Source: Lactifluus volemus (taxonomy: Eukaryota > Basidiomycota > Agaricomycetes > Russulales > Russulaceae). From it: a stretch of DNA of 64,000 nucleotides. Below the pieces are notes generated by a model that was not told where the DNA came from, did not search any database, and saw nothing but the letters and a program-made list of their open reading frames with translations. Below, piece by piece: positions 1 through 10,711 of this stretch. Positions within the stretch are counted from its first letter, which is position 1. Each line of letters starts with the position of its first letter. Location: positions 124,001-188,000 of the forward strand of contig WTXI01000004.1 of assembly GCA_022376515.1 (NCBI GenBank), given 5' to 3'. The position numbers and the translations under genes were made by a program.

Positions 1-862
1 GCGTAGGTTAGGAAGTGTGATCATATCGGGGGTCTGGTGCAACTGGCTTTCAACATCACGGTTGGGGATAGGGGAATCAAATGTAATGGAAAGCCTCTCC
101 AGCTGGATCATAAGCGAAAGTCGGGTAAGTATATAACTCGGAGGGAAACGGGCGGATGTCGGGATATCGAGAAGCTCGAGAGTGACGAGTCGAGCAGTAG
201 TGGTGAGTAAGGGTGATCCAATCGGAAGGGAAGCCGACTTCAGTCTGAGATGGCGTAGATTGGAGGCTTGAAACGTTAAAGGAAGCACCACTTTGGTCCG
301 AGAATGGATATACATGCATTCCAGACTTGGGAATTGATCATCCATAGCCGTGACGAACTTCTCCACATTTGGGATCCAAAGATCAATGTGGCGCAGGCGA
401 TCGCGATGCGAAAGTGCGAGAAGTACACCCGATTCATCTTTTGCAGTTATCATCCAATCGGTATAATAGATGGTGAGTGGTAAAGGTGGTGAATGTGCGA
501 GCATCTTCGCTACAGGCACACCATTGGTGCAGTAGAGATGAAGGTCGAGCTGAGATGGTGATTCAAGAATAACATTTCGCCATTGTCGACAAACATGTGC
601 CAGGCTGTACCACCAACGTTGGCGGTGCCAAGTAATGGTCGTCCCAGGTTCGTCGTCATATTCGTCTGGATCTGCCAGCCGATAAACATGAAATATATTG
701 AGAAGCACGTCGTCATTGAGGATTCGGATGGGTGAGTATCGTCTATTACTTTTAAGCCCTGTTAATTCGCAACTTGAAGTTTGTGAACGGATCAGAGAAC
801 ACAAATATTTGGAACTCACGGATTGGCTCACTGTGAATCCTTCCCTCGATGGGATGATACAT
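1..862 (-). CDS. F-box/LRR-like protein, copy A (C-terminus off the left edge)
   Basis: Minus-strand paralogue of the array. Exon 2 (1-758) is open to the window edge and encodes the F-box start (SPIRILNDDVLLNIFHVYRL), the WWYSLAHVCRQWRNVILESP block, the LDLHLYCTNGVPVAKMLAHSPPLPL block and the beginning of the LRR-like part. The expected intron is 759-819 (GTGAGT..AACAG). The start codon used by sister copies has mutated (ATG to ATA). A replacement ATG at 860-862 gives a 43-nt exon 1 in the right phase (MYHPIEGRIHSEPI), so the gene may still be translated from a new start. The C-terminal half cannot be seen. Confidence 0.72.
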
Positions 863-2750
863 TATAGTAGGCCAGCAACTTGAAGCAGGTATTCTCAGGG
901 AGGTGGATAATGAAGTAGATGTGATACACTAGCAGCAGCGTGTAGGCCTCTTGCCAGTGGATGACCGATCCCTCATTAATGTGGCGGCGGCGGTGTCCTT
1001 GGCCAAGGATGGCGCTGACCTATATCCAGGGTTGGACGCTGGCATCCACCTTCCCGCCTTCCTCGTCGCCGTCGTCATCTCATTATGAACCACTTTTTCA
1101 CACTTTCACGCACACATACATTTATATAATATGCGTGCGGATACAGCGCAGACTCAGACGGGTCAACACTGGTCCACTAACGCCACGTCTGGCACATACC
1201 TCACAAAAGCGCCACGGATACGGGACGTACTAGCTCTTCTACATGGACATTTTAGCGTGCGTTGTTTCTTCTCCAAATGATAACCAGCGAAACCATCGTT
1301 ACACACGTGGTAATGACCGACTGACTGATTCTTGCACACCGCTAAGTGGGCAATATCCCAGGATTTGGCCCGAGAGAGGTTGCACGGATCAATGCGATCT
1401 TGTTTCATTCTGCACGACGTCATCGTTCCGTACTCCACGAACGCAAGTGAAGAAGAGCTATGGTAGATCGAGTTCCATCTCGATCCGCCTTTCCCCGAGC
1501 GTGGAGCTGCGCAAATATCCGGTCCGGTGCCAAGGCCAGCAGTTAGAAGTGGGAGGTTGAGAGTGGACGACGGTCTCTGGCTAGCAGTGATCTCCGTACG
1601 TACCACAAATCATGATATATTTGTATATATGAATGGGTATACCTTGAATACGTCATGACGAATTCTCTTCTCACAAGTGATATATACCCGGGGCTCATCG
1701 TTCACAATGAGTCCCCCTCCCTCCACCTTCCTTAATCTCCGTAGCGCCCTTCCGAACCAAGAATGAATACAAGAATTATAAACACAGACGTTTCCAATGG
1801 CGGGAGGCTGCGGTGTGTCATCCAAGTGCGCGCGTGAGGAGAGTCCATCGTGGGCTATTAAAGATGGCGTGCCAGGACGCCCGTGCAACAACCGAACACT
1901 CTGCGGTATTCAAGTTCGTGGAAGGACTTGAGATGCGCTCGCAGGCCACGTCGCCCTGGCGAGACGAGCTTTCCGAGTTGCAAGCTCAAAAACAGACGTT
2001 GAGATCTCGTCGGATTTGACAACTTGGACGCTATGTAATCTGATCGCGTCAGTTGCACTATTCACCAGCAAGCGAGGTTACTCACGCGTTTTTAACCTCG
2101 TTAGATATAGCATTCCCCGACAAGGTCAACAACACCCTCGAGCTGATCATCCACGTCAACGGGAACTTGAGTAACAGAAGGAGGTATATGGAGCGTTGCC
2201 GGATCTGGCTGACTGGTCACTCACCAAAGCGAACGGGAACGAAAGCGAATGGGTGAAGAGCAGCCGAGACGCAAATGACTTGGTCAGCACATCACGGGTT
2301 TACCGGTTTACCCAGCTATCAATCAGTCGACCAAGTCGAAAGCACTACAGTGACATTCACGATGGCCCAAGACATAGACACAATTTGTGCAGTCATCAAA
2401 GAATGCGGGGGAAGAGAAATTATGTGAGAAAACCCGTGGGAGAATGTATAATCATGGAACGGAAGCCGAAGGCAGTCATCAAGATGTAACGTGAGTATAT
2501 GTCGATTAAGATAAGCAAGTTGGGCTGCTTAGCCTTGCGGTCTCATCGGTGATTAGGGTCATCATGAACAAGAGATCTAGACTCAGTGTGAGCGTGAGCA
2601 CGAGTGACATATGGGTAGTTGTGTCTGGAAGTAGGTTGGTTAGCTCCCAGGCACTGGCAATTGCTGCAACGCTCACACGTTGCAGGGGCGTGTCCTGCCA
2701 GTCGAGTCGTGGTCTGGAGTCAAGAACCCCTGTTCCTGGTTACATCATCG
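863..2750. repeat. Intergenic block of the F-box array
   Basis: No gene recognised. The stretch up to about 1600 matches the regions right of copies H, L and N (36.3-36.9, 48.6-49.3 and 56.5-57.0 kb). The part at 1860-2130 resembles blocks at 22.8-23.1, 30.8-31.0, 34.5-34.75 and 43.8-44.0 kb. Short open frames occur on both strands but do not stay open between paralogous blocks, so I treat the block as non-coding or decayed. Its right end resembles a degraded form of the conserved downstream flank of class II F-box copies. Confidence 0.5.
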
Positions 2751-2766
2751 GTCTAACTACGTACTC
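2751..2766. repeat. Target-site duplication, left copy (LINE 1)
   Basis: The 16-bp sequence gtctaactacgtactc lies directly before the poly(T) run of the LINE and is repeated exactly at 5096-5111, directly after its truncated 5' end. Confidence 0.95.
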
Positions 2767-5095
2767 TTTTTTTTTTTTTTTTTTTTTTGAATTGGAATTT
2801 ATTGTCCCTGCTACAAGCAACAAGACATAGCCTACAAGACAAGTAACGACACAAGGAAGGTACCGTAAGAGACATAATAGAAGGGAGGCGTCGACGAAGG
2901 TGGTATGGAAAGGAGTACATATGGAGGCGGACGAGGCAGAGGAGACATAAAGGGACTTACATCAGCCGCTGTCCAACGGAGTCATTCAAGGGGGGTCTGG
3001 TCTGGGTGGCAGGGGACGAAGGGTGGCTTGGGTGAGGAAGGTGAACTGGGCTAGGTTACGGCCGCCTTGCTCGGAGGAGAAGATTGAGGCGGAGGAGTAA
3101 TGGGAGAGGGTGGACGACTGCTGTTCAGAGTAGAGGGGGCAGTCAAAGAGTATGTGTGACAGGGTGGTGCAGCGGGTGAAGCCCGGGCTGGGAGGTGGTG
3201 AAGAGGGATCAACGTAATTGCATGGGCAGCAGGTGTTGTCCCCAGCATTGGGCCGGAAGCGGTCGCTGTAGTCTGCGATGAAGCCGTGACGGGAGAGTAG
3301 TTGGAGGCCATTGGAGAAGAGGGTGCGATTGCCGTGAGAGAGGAGGCCTTGGACAAAAGGCGGTGGGTCAGGGGAAGGGGTGGGTGGGCAGGCGATCCAG
3401 GCATGGTGGCCGGGCTTCCTGGTGGCGAAACCCAGGAGGATATCCTGATGCCAGAGGTGAAAGGCGAGTTGTTTACGAGGAATGGGGGGGTTGACGACCA
3501 ATTCTGGTTGGGTAGATGCCAATAGGTGGGCGAGGGTGTCCCTGCCGGGGACCACAGACCAAGACTTCTTGAAGAGCCGAAGTTCGGCACAGCGAGCAAA
3601 GTCAGCGTTAAGAAAAGAGTCAAGTAGAGAAGTAAAGGAAGAGGCTAAGGGAAGGAGACGAGACTTCGTACATAAATCAGTCAAGGAAGAAAGTAGAGAC
3701 TTATTGGGTAAAAAGAGACAGAGAGAGGACCCCGAAGGGTCGGTGGAAAAAATTTTAAGCCCCGCAACAAGGGCGCCGAACAGCGACGAACGCTGGTCGG
3801 TGTCAGTAACGACCGACGACTCCAGCAACCTCTCCCCACTGTATAGTAAGTAAGCGGAAGCAAAGGAAGGCGACGGGACTGGGAGAGTATGTACGAACAA
3901 AGAGTGGGAGAAGGGAGGGGGTAGGCCGATAAGGGCGCGGGAAGAGCGGGAAGAACCCGCAACAGTAGTCAGGTCAAAGTAACGAGGGTGGGACCAGGGT
4001 GGTGTATATAGAGGAAGCGGGAAAAGAAAGGGGGGTGCGCTGGGGTTCAGGGACTCAACCAGACGCGTAAGATTGGTAGGTGGAAAGAAGGTGTGGTGCC
4101 AGTGCGTTAGCGGATTGTCAGAAACTGCGGTGCGTAAGGGAGAAGTGGGCGGCAGGGTGGAGAGACGAGCAGTATACTGAAGTCTGTATTTGCGTAGAGT
4201 GTAAAGTATGGGGGGAATGCCAAGTAGGTAGTGGAGGGGGTCGGTAGAGGTAGTACGGAAGCAGCCGCTGATCTTGCGGCAGGCCTCGTTCTGAGCAACC
4301 TGAAGGATGCCAACGAGGCCTTTCTGTTTGACGTCAGTAAACCAGACGGGTGAACCGTAGGTGAGAATAGGTAGGACAATGGCATGGAAGACCTTACGCC
4401 AGTTGGCAAAGTCTAGGCCACGAACAGAGTTACCTAAGACCCCCAGGGCGACCAAGGTAGATCGCGCTCTGGAGGCCATGATGGTGACATGCTTGCGCCA
4501 GTCAAGCGTTGGTGTGAAGAAGACCCCTAGGTAGCGAACAACAGGGGAGGCTGTGACGGGGAACTCACCGTTGTAGGGGTCGCTGAGGGCGATGCGGGAG
4601 AGTAATGGGCCAAAACGGGCCTCGGAGTGACGACCGCGGAAACACATGAAGTCCGTCTTGTCACGGTCAAGTTTGAGGCCGTTCTCGAAGAGCCATGTGG
4701 CGGCGCGTTCGTAGGCCGCGGCGGCCTTTCCGGCTGCGGAGCGGTACGTTTCACCGCTAGCGGTAATACAGCCGTCGTCGACGTAGAGTTGGAAGGAAGT
4801 GAAGGGGGAGGGGTCCGAGTCATTCAGAAGCGAAAGGAGGGGTGCAGTGTAAAGAGCGGAGAGGATGGGGGAAAGAGGGGAGCCCTGCGGGGTGCCAAAG
4901 GAGAGATCGGCAGGGTCATGGGTGTAGTTGTTGAAAGAGAGAGAGGCAGAGCGAGAAGAGAGGAAGGAAGAGACCCAATTGACGAGGCCGGGCGGAAAGC
5001 CGTAGAGGCGGAAGAGATGGACGAGGCGGGTGGGGCAAAGGTTGTCGAAGAAGCCTTGAATATCGAAGAATATTGTAGCGGCTACGCAGTCCGAA
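2767..5095 (-). mobile_element. 5'-truncated non-LTR retrotransposon (LINE 1)
   Basis: A minus-strand insertion of 2329 bp. Its 3' end is a 22-nt poly(T) run on the plus strand (2767-2788), that is, a poly(A) tail. Its 5' end stops inside the reverse transcriptase domain. The perfect 16-bp duplications on both sides are the mark of target-primed reverse transcription. It landed just downstream of F-box copy B, moving that gene's 3' flank about 2.3 kb away. The target duplication shows no mismatch and the coding part is still open, so the insertion seems recent. Confidence 0.93.
2986..5094 (-). pseudogene. LINE reverse transcriptase ORF2, C-terminal part
   Basis: One open frame runs from the truncation point to a stop at 2986, about 700 residues. 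It begins with RT motif A (FFDIQGFFDN, 5041-5070), then GTPQGSPLSP (around 4879-4896) and the catalytic YVDD (4774-4785). A thumb-like region follows (RKHV..A..AL..LG, ILTYGSPVW), then a C-terminal Cys/His cluster (CCPC ... H-x4-C) typical of LINE ORF2 ends. The endonuclease domain, the first RT motifs and ORF1 are missing, so it cannot act alone. The clade is not certain; Tad1- or L1-like would fit a basidiomycete. Confidence 0.88.
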
Positions 5096-5111
5096 GTCTA
5101 ACTACGTACTC
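5096..5111. repeat. Target-site duplication, right copy (LINE 1)
   Basis: Exact 16-bp repeat of 2751-2766. It abuts the 5'-truncated end of the LINE. Confidence 0.95.
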
Positions 5112-5183
5112 GCGTGCCTATCTCCTAGTCAGGGGTTCTCTCCCCGGCCTGTCTCTCGTCCCCCATTCCAACGTACCTTTGGC

Positions 5184-6580
5184 CTATCTATCCACAAAAA
5201 TTGAGCGATCCACCATGCGCAGGCTTACAGGGTGGCCTGCAACTTGTCGCTCATCGAGAAATGCGGTGAACGGCTCCCGGGCATCACTTCCTCCAGAACA
5301 TCCAACCTCTTGGAGGTTCGGAAGAAGCTCAAGTGGCGGTTCATCGACACCGCCGACGGATTGCAAAGACCGAGAGATTCTTCCGACAAGCTCCTCTTGC
5401 ACATAAAGAGCCTTGGCATTGTTGAAAAGTCTAAGGAGATCACGCCACTGCGTTCGGTTGACGTTGTTGGGCCATTGTGATGAGAACAGACTATGCACCA
5501 TGTGACTGAGAGTGACTTGCTCCACGACAGAAAGTACGGGTGAAAGTGTGCCGAGGAACTGCACCGCAGATGCGAGGTGTCTGCATTTGAAGCGCAACTC
5601 CAACAGGGGGACTCCCCTCCGAGTATCGGCATGTAATAGGATCATATCCTCGTAGAAAGCGAGTTTGATAGCGCTAAATATGAGATTTTCAGATGATTGC
5701 ATGAACTGTAGGATGCGTGGAATAGGAAAGGAAAGCTGATCGAAAAGATAGACACGAAAAACACTGAGGGAAGGGGCGCTGATTCGAGCAACGAGGCCAT
5801 CCAAATAGGCGCTCACACCATGGAACACAAACCAGCGTAGGTTAGCGAGTGTGACTTGAGTCATGTTCGGGGTCTCGAGTAACTGACTCTCAACGTCATG
5901 GGGAATAGAATAATGAACATCAGAATCAATGCTGAGCCACTCCAGCTGGAGCATAAGTGAAAGCCGGGCAAGTATATAACTCGGAGGGAAATAGGCGGAT
6001 GGTGGGATATCTAGCACAAGAGTGACAAGGCCGGCAGCAGTTGTGAGTAAGGGTGATGCCCTCTGAAGGCAAGCCATCGACAATATAAGATGGCGTAGTT
6101 TGGGGGCTTGAAACGTTGCAGGAAGTTCGGTCCGAGAATTGATATACATGCGTTCCAGAACTGGGAATTGATGACACATAACCGTGATGAACTTCCCCAC
6201 ATTTGGGAGTTTCCGAAGGTCAATGCGGCGAACGCGATCACGGTGTGAAAGTGCAAGGAATATACCCGATTCATCTTCTCCTGTTATCCCCCCATAATCG
6301 ATGGTGAGTGGTAGAGGTGGTGAATGTGCAAGCATGTCCACACCATTAGTGCGGTAGAGATGAAGATCGAGCCGAGATGGTGATTCAAGACTAATATTTC
6401 GCCACTGTCGACAAACTTGTGCCAGTTTGTACCACCAACGTTGACGGTCCCATCTGTATTTCAACACAGTTTTCTCATCTTCGTATTCGTCCAGTTCTGC
6501 CAAACGATAAAGATGAAATATATTAAGAACGCCATCGTTGAGGATGTGGGTAGGTGAGTGTCGGCTATTGCTGTTGGGCC
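5184..6580 (-). CDS. F-box/LRR-like protein, copy B (own exon 1 missing)
   Basis: Exon 2 of an array paralogue. It is open for 464 codons with the stop at 5184. F-box text is HSPTHILNDGVLNIFHLYRL, with one codon fewer than sister copies, followed by WWYKLAQVCRQWRNISLESP and LRR-like segments. The acceptor (TTAATAG before 6580) is present. Homology to the other genes ends inside the intron near 6603, so the usual MPGC... exon 1 is absent. No in-frame ATG lies near the F-box. Immediately upstream is a VPS20-like first exon (6654-6709) that might supply a start. Otherwise this is a 5'-truncated pseudogene. Confidence 0.68.
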
Positions 6581-6653
6581 CTATTAATTCGCAAGTTTGT
6601 GAACAAATAACTTAAGGGATGTGTAGAAGTGGAAATGAGTACGAAGAGCATAC

Positions 6654-6709
6654 TCTAGAACGGCGCGATCTTGGGCTGTAATTCTTGGAGCTGACTGCTG
6701 TCCGCCCAT
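6654..6709 (-). pseudogene. First exon of a VPS20/CHMP6-like ESCRT-III gene
   Basis: ATG at 6707-6709 reads MGGQQSAPRITAQDRAVL, then GA and a donor GTATGC (first base 6653). This matches the N-terminus of VPS20/CHMP6 proteins: an MGxxxS N-myristoylation signal followed by ITxxDRAxL. The rest of the gene (the Snf7 core) is absent. About 50 bp further along the minus strand the sequence becomes the intron of F-box copy B. The exon lies about 130 bp downstream of the receptor gene's stop and in the same direction, so it is probably the remnant of an old neighbour cut by arrival of the F-box array. The identification rests on 18 residues. Confidence 0.62.
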
Positions 6710-6840
6710 ATTCTTGTCAGTCTTGAGTGCGTACTTCCATGCGGCAAATATGGCACGCTCGCGGCCCGGTGACTACAACTAATTACAGATGGGTATATTG
6801 AACCGTATTTCCGCCAAGATACAAGGTAACAAATGGATAT

Positions 6841-8442
6841 TTATATAACGTTCAATACGTCATTGGCAGGGGGAGATTGCCCCTGAATCAATGAATCCTC
6901 TCCGAGACGATGCGCCATTTCTGGCGCCGTGTATGGCGGACCACCTGAATTGGGGGAAGGCCCAGCAGCGCTGAAGTTGATAACAGAATCAGGCCTGCGA
7001 TCCGAATGAAGTGAGAAGGACTGATCGTCGGGATCCGGGTCATGAGGTAGCAGATCGGGACGTATATAAGCATATAGCATTACGTTCAATAGGCCAGACA
7101 ACAGGTAAAGGCCATCACCGAGGATTACGACACTGGTAGGCGTGTGACTCTTTGGGTTATCAAATTCACTAAAGCGTGCCGCGCTCAGTGGAAGAACCTA
7201 ACAAATAAATATGAGCAGTGTGGTGGAAGAAGGAAGGAAGGGACATGCTGTTATGATATAAATGACTGGATAACTAGGGTGGCGTCAGCATCTACAAGGA
7301 TTGGCAACATGAAAAGCGATTCTCACGCAAGCATTTTGTAGGCCACGCGGCGAGAGGAAAAAAGACTGGCTAAATGTGGAGATTGACGTTCGTTCGTCCA
7401 TCGGACACGCCATCCTTCCGTTTCGACGAAACCCCCTAGCACAAGGAAAACGGGCACATAAGCCAGCACACTGGAGAAGGCGGAGATCCACATCCACAGA
7501 AAGTCGGCTACGATCTTTTGGACCGAGAATTCCCCTGATATCCAACACCCTTTGCAACGAGTCAGTTTTGGGCTCGCAAAAACGCGAAGAATAAGCCTAC
7601 AATGTCCTGTGGGCCCATAAAAGCGCGAAATCCCATTGACAACGACGTTGATGGCCACATTAAGAATGATGGCAATCCATATGCCAACCACTATGAGCCC
7701 GGCACGGAATAGATCTCTATCCAGCTTGAGCCGGAATATGATAGTGCTAAATGTGAGAATAGCGACGCTCTACATGTTCATGTCACGATCTTCTGGGCGA
7801 AAAGATTCAGGACACGTTCACGTACTCCTGCCCTGGGTCCAACAACATGAGTTTAGTCGGGGATGAATGCCAAGCTGCAGAATCACTCACGAGAAAGCGG
7901 TCCCAACATCAGCAAGCTGCTTTATAAGACCTATAATCACAGAAGTTTATGAATGGCGTTCATTGTAGGGGAAAGCGCATACCTTGCGTTTGACAGAATG
8001 TCCCTTGATGCACGCTCTGGGTGTGTCAGTCGATACGTCAGCTCGTAGACTGAAAAGAGTGGGCTGTTCATTCACTCCGTCGAACACCCACTTCAAATTC
8101 ATCAGCCCCCCTTGTCTAAGTCAGATGATGCTAACTCGTTCAATAGTGTGCCGCTTACCAAGAGCCTGAATCATGTCACAAACGAGCTGGTTGAGAAGAA
8201 AGAGATGGACTGCAGATTCTAATTTCCATCTGCGCGTTGCGCCCTTACGAATACTGAGGGTACTGTACTGTTGCGAAGCAGAGGGAATTAGCGATGTCGC
8301 CCGGATGATTAAATTCAAGGAAACGCACGGCGATATACAGCAAGAGGCCGATAACGGAGAGGGCTGAGACTGCGGAGATCTCAGCAAGAATGAAAACCCC
8401 AAGGCGGTGACCGAAAGAGAGTGGCTGGGATGTGGGCGACAT
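6841..8442 (-). CDS. Seven-transmembrane receptor-like protein (fungal GPCR)
   Basis: Nine exons join into exactly 363 codons (362 residues): 8329-8442, 8159-8267, 8076-8110, 7983-8016, 7891-7930, 7601-7767, 7327-7534, 7249-7273, 6841-7197. Introns are 48-75 bp except one of 123 bp. Intron 8 (7198-7248) would be a GC-AG intron. The protein begins MSPTSQPLSFGHRL and has hydrophobic segments such as ISAVSALSVIGLLLYIA, VHLFLLNQLVCDMIQAL, GLIVVGIWIAIILNVAINVV and LYLLSGLLNVMLYAY. Motifs typical of the agaricomycete Git3/family A-like receptors include GTFCQTQGLIKQLADVG, GPTGHW and DFLWMWISAF. A polar C-terminal tail of about 70 residues would be cytoplasmic. It is expected to sit in the plasma membrane and signal through G proteins; the ligand is unknown. 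Confidence 0.82.
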
Positions 8443-8997
8443 CTGACGGGGGAGAGCGCGGAAGGTATCATCAGACCAAGTAGAGCTTTATATCGCTAAA
8501 GCAACGAGGAGGGAGGCTGTGGAGACATAATCGCCCATCTTCTTTCCAGTATTGGAAACCTAACACCGCCAATAACTGTAGTGGTTCTTACCTTTCCGTA
8601 CACCGGGTTAAGGGTGACATTCTTTTCAGTGGATCACCTACTAGTAGTACCCAGACCTGGTTCCGCGCGTTGTAGTACTTTTTAGGTCATAAGGACCCCC
8701 CCCCCCCCGATCATCTGATTCTTCTGATGGTCAATCGAGCTGTGTCTCCACCTGTCGGCGATGCTATGCTCGTACTGTCAAATAAATAAATAAAAGAGTA
8801 TGGACAGTGAATCAAGTGACGACCTGTGGGAATATGAGTGGGCGGTACACGTCAAAATCGTGCCACCACTACAGGCTGGCATGTTCTGATCTCTCTCAAA
8901 ACAAAATTTGATCCATATCGTCGGTGGGCGTCTTGCACCTCGCCTATTCGGCGGATGTCACGTTCCCGAGAACTTGAAACCGAACTCTAACTCAAAT
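8443..8997. other. Upstream region of the receptor gene
   Basis: About 550 bp without a recognisable gene. It should hold the receptor promoter (minus strand). It includes a 13-nt C run (8696-8708) and a short AAAT repeat near 8780. No clear motif was found. Confidence 0.45.
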
Positions 8998-9006
8998 GAC
9001 CCTTTC
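8998..9006. repeat. Probable target-site duplication, left copy (LINE 2)
   Basis: gaccctttc here is repeated at 10873-10881, directly after the poly(A) run. At nine bases it is shorter than the other duplications in this window, so the left end of LINE 2 is less certain. Confidence 0.55.
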
Positions 9007-9008
9007 CC

Positions 9009-9530
9009 ATGTGCTCCAAATGCAACACCATAGAATCGATGGCCCACGTCCTCGTCCACTGTCGCGAAAAACCGGTCAATACGATTTGGTCCCTAGCACG
9101 TACGACCTGGCCCCACTCACCTGACTCCTGGCCACAGATCGACCTAGGCATCATCCTAGGTTGTGGATCCATCATGATACCCCAAGCCCAAGGAAACGAA
9201 GCTCACCAGAACGGCAGATCCCCTGACCTAAGAGGCGCCACCCGCCTTCTTCAAATCCTCATCTCTGAATCAGCCCACCTGATCTGGGTCCTCCGGTGTG
9301 AACGCGTTATCCAAGAACGCAGCCATAACGAAAACGAAATTAAAACGCGGTGGTACAAAGCCATCAACACAAGACTCACCAACGATAGAATCACGGCTAC
9401 AAAGATCAAACGAAAAAAGAAGTTCACCAGAACAGTTTCCCACACCTGGGATCTCATCTTAAGACAGCATGGGGAACCCCCATACAACTGGCTCTATAAT
9501 CGTGAGGTTTTAGTGGGTAGGATGCCATGA
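9009..9530 (+). pseudogene. LINE ORF2 C-terminal fragment (173 residues)
   Basis: Begins at a C-x2-C-x7-H-x4-C zinc-binding cluster (MCSKCNTIESMAHVLVHC), followed by IWSLARTTWP and an ILGCGS segment, and ends LYNREVLVGRMP. This is the usual tail of basidiomycete LINE ORF2 after reverse transcriptase and RNase H, both of which are missing here. The sequence HTWDLILRQ...NWLYNREVL resembles the tail of the nested minus-strand copy (ITWENALKK...DWITRDEVF), so the two belong to related families. Confidence 0.75.
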
Positions 9531-9569
9531 TAGCTGACCCCAGGTGAAGTGGCCTGAGTCCCACACTAT

Positions 9570-9585
9570 CCCTTTCCAGGGATGT
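9570..9585. repeat. Target-site duplication, left copy (nested LINE 3)
   Basis: ccctttccagggatgt, repeated exactly at 10696-10711. The last T may belong to the poly(T) run. Confidence 0.9.
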
Positions 9586-10695
9586 TTTTTTTTTTTTTAC
9601 TAAGCGATGTATTAGGTAGAGAAGATAGTAATCTAGGTTACCTAACAGCTCTAGCCTAATGCGCTGAAGCGGGCCACTAGGGTCCGGACTCGGAGGGAGG
9701 ATAAAAAATGCGTTTACGCACATCCCGGATATGGGATAGTGTGGGGCTCAGGAGGCGGGGCTACCGCGTTTACTACCCACTAAAAAACCTCGTCTCGAGT
9801 GATCCAATCTGGATGGAGTTCCTGGAATTTCTTTTTAAGGGCATTTTCCCAGGTTATTTTAACCCTTGTCATTGGTGATTTCGCTCTCAAGGTTTTTGTC
9901 ACCGCTACCTTGTCATCGGGTTATCGTGTTCTTTGTGTGTATTACTTTTGTCTTATCTCCAATTTATTCTTATTCTTTCTCTAGCATTTTGACATCAGGG
10001 AGGAAGGGTGATGGCGGCATTTTTCGCTTGTTGTTGGTGCACAAGGGGCCTGTCTTGCGGCAGTGACGGGTGGCAGGGGTGGGTCTCGGTTGGCATATTA
10101 GCTGATTGATGGTGCCTTGTTTTCCAGGGGGTTGGTTTCTCTTCGGGGTTTGTTCCGAGCGGGTGTCTGAAAGGGCTCTTTTTCCGCTTTGGAGTTGGTC
10201 TGTGGGGGGAATGTGGGGGCGTCATCCATTGGTGAGGGGTTGGGGCAGTTTGGTTGGGTGTTCGTTACAGCGTTCAGTGCATGCTGTCAGGGGGGGTTCG
10301 TTACAGTTTTGGATAGTGTACCTTACAGTTACAGGGGGGGTGGTTCTCGGACTTGCAGTGGGGGGTCTTACAGTAAAATCAATATAGGAGGTGATTAAGG
10401 TTGGGGTACACGGTTTTATTTGTTTTCTGGGGGTTATTACGGGGGTGAGGGGGTAGCATTGTCTAGGCTAAGGGGTTGTATAGGACCGGTCAAGTGGTCA
10501 TAGAGGTTCAGTCTCTCTGGCCCTCTGGGTCTGGAGGGGGTCTGCGGTGGTCTACGCATTTCTGGAGTGGTCATCTCCTAGGGGGCGGTTGGTGTCTCCG
10601 AGAGTGAGTTGTATGCTCTTTCTCAACCTTGCCTTCGCCGGAGCGAAGGGTTGTCTAACCTGTAACCATGGTGGTGGTTCGGGTTCAAGGTCCCC
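9586..10695 (-). mobile_element. Nested minus-strand LINE 3 inside the 3' UTR of LINE 2
   Basis: Starts with a poly(T) run (9585-9598). On the minus strand its 3' UTR (about 9600-9800) is homologous to that of LINE 2 (for example gggatgtgcgtaaa and cacactatccc). A decayed ORF2 tail of about 40 codons ends DWITRDEVF near 9793, with an in-frame stop just upstream. From about 10000 to 10695 the plus strand is G/T-rich and no protein is recognised; it may be an internally rearranged or LINE 5' region. The 16-bp duplication proves it inserted after LINE 2. Confidence 0.85.
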
Positions 10696-10711
10696 CCCTT
10701 TCCAGGGATGT
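10696..10711. repeat. Target-site duplication, right copy (nested LINE 3)
   Basis: Exact repeat of 9570-9585. The 3' UTR of LINE 2 continues directly after it (gcgtaaatgcatttt). Confidence 0.9.

Noticed and set aside
4627..5406. 259-codon plus-strand frame across the LINE/host joint
   Set aside because: Crosses an insertion boundary and lies opposite the reverse transcriptase frame; purine-rich shadow.
8696..8708. C run as a possible regulatory signal
   Set aside because: Only a homopolymer; nothing ties it to a function.
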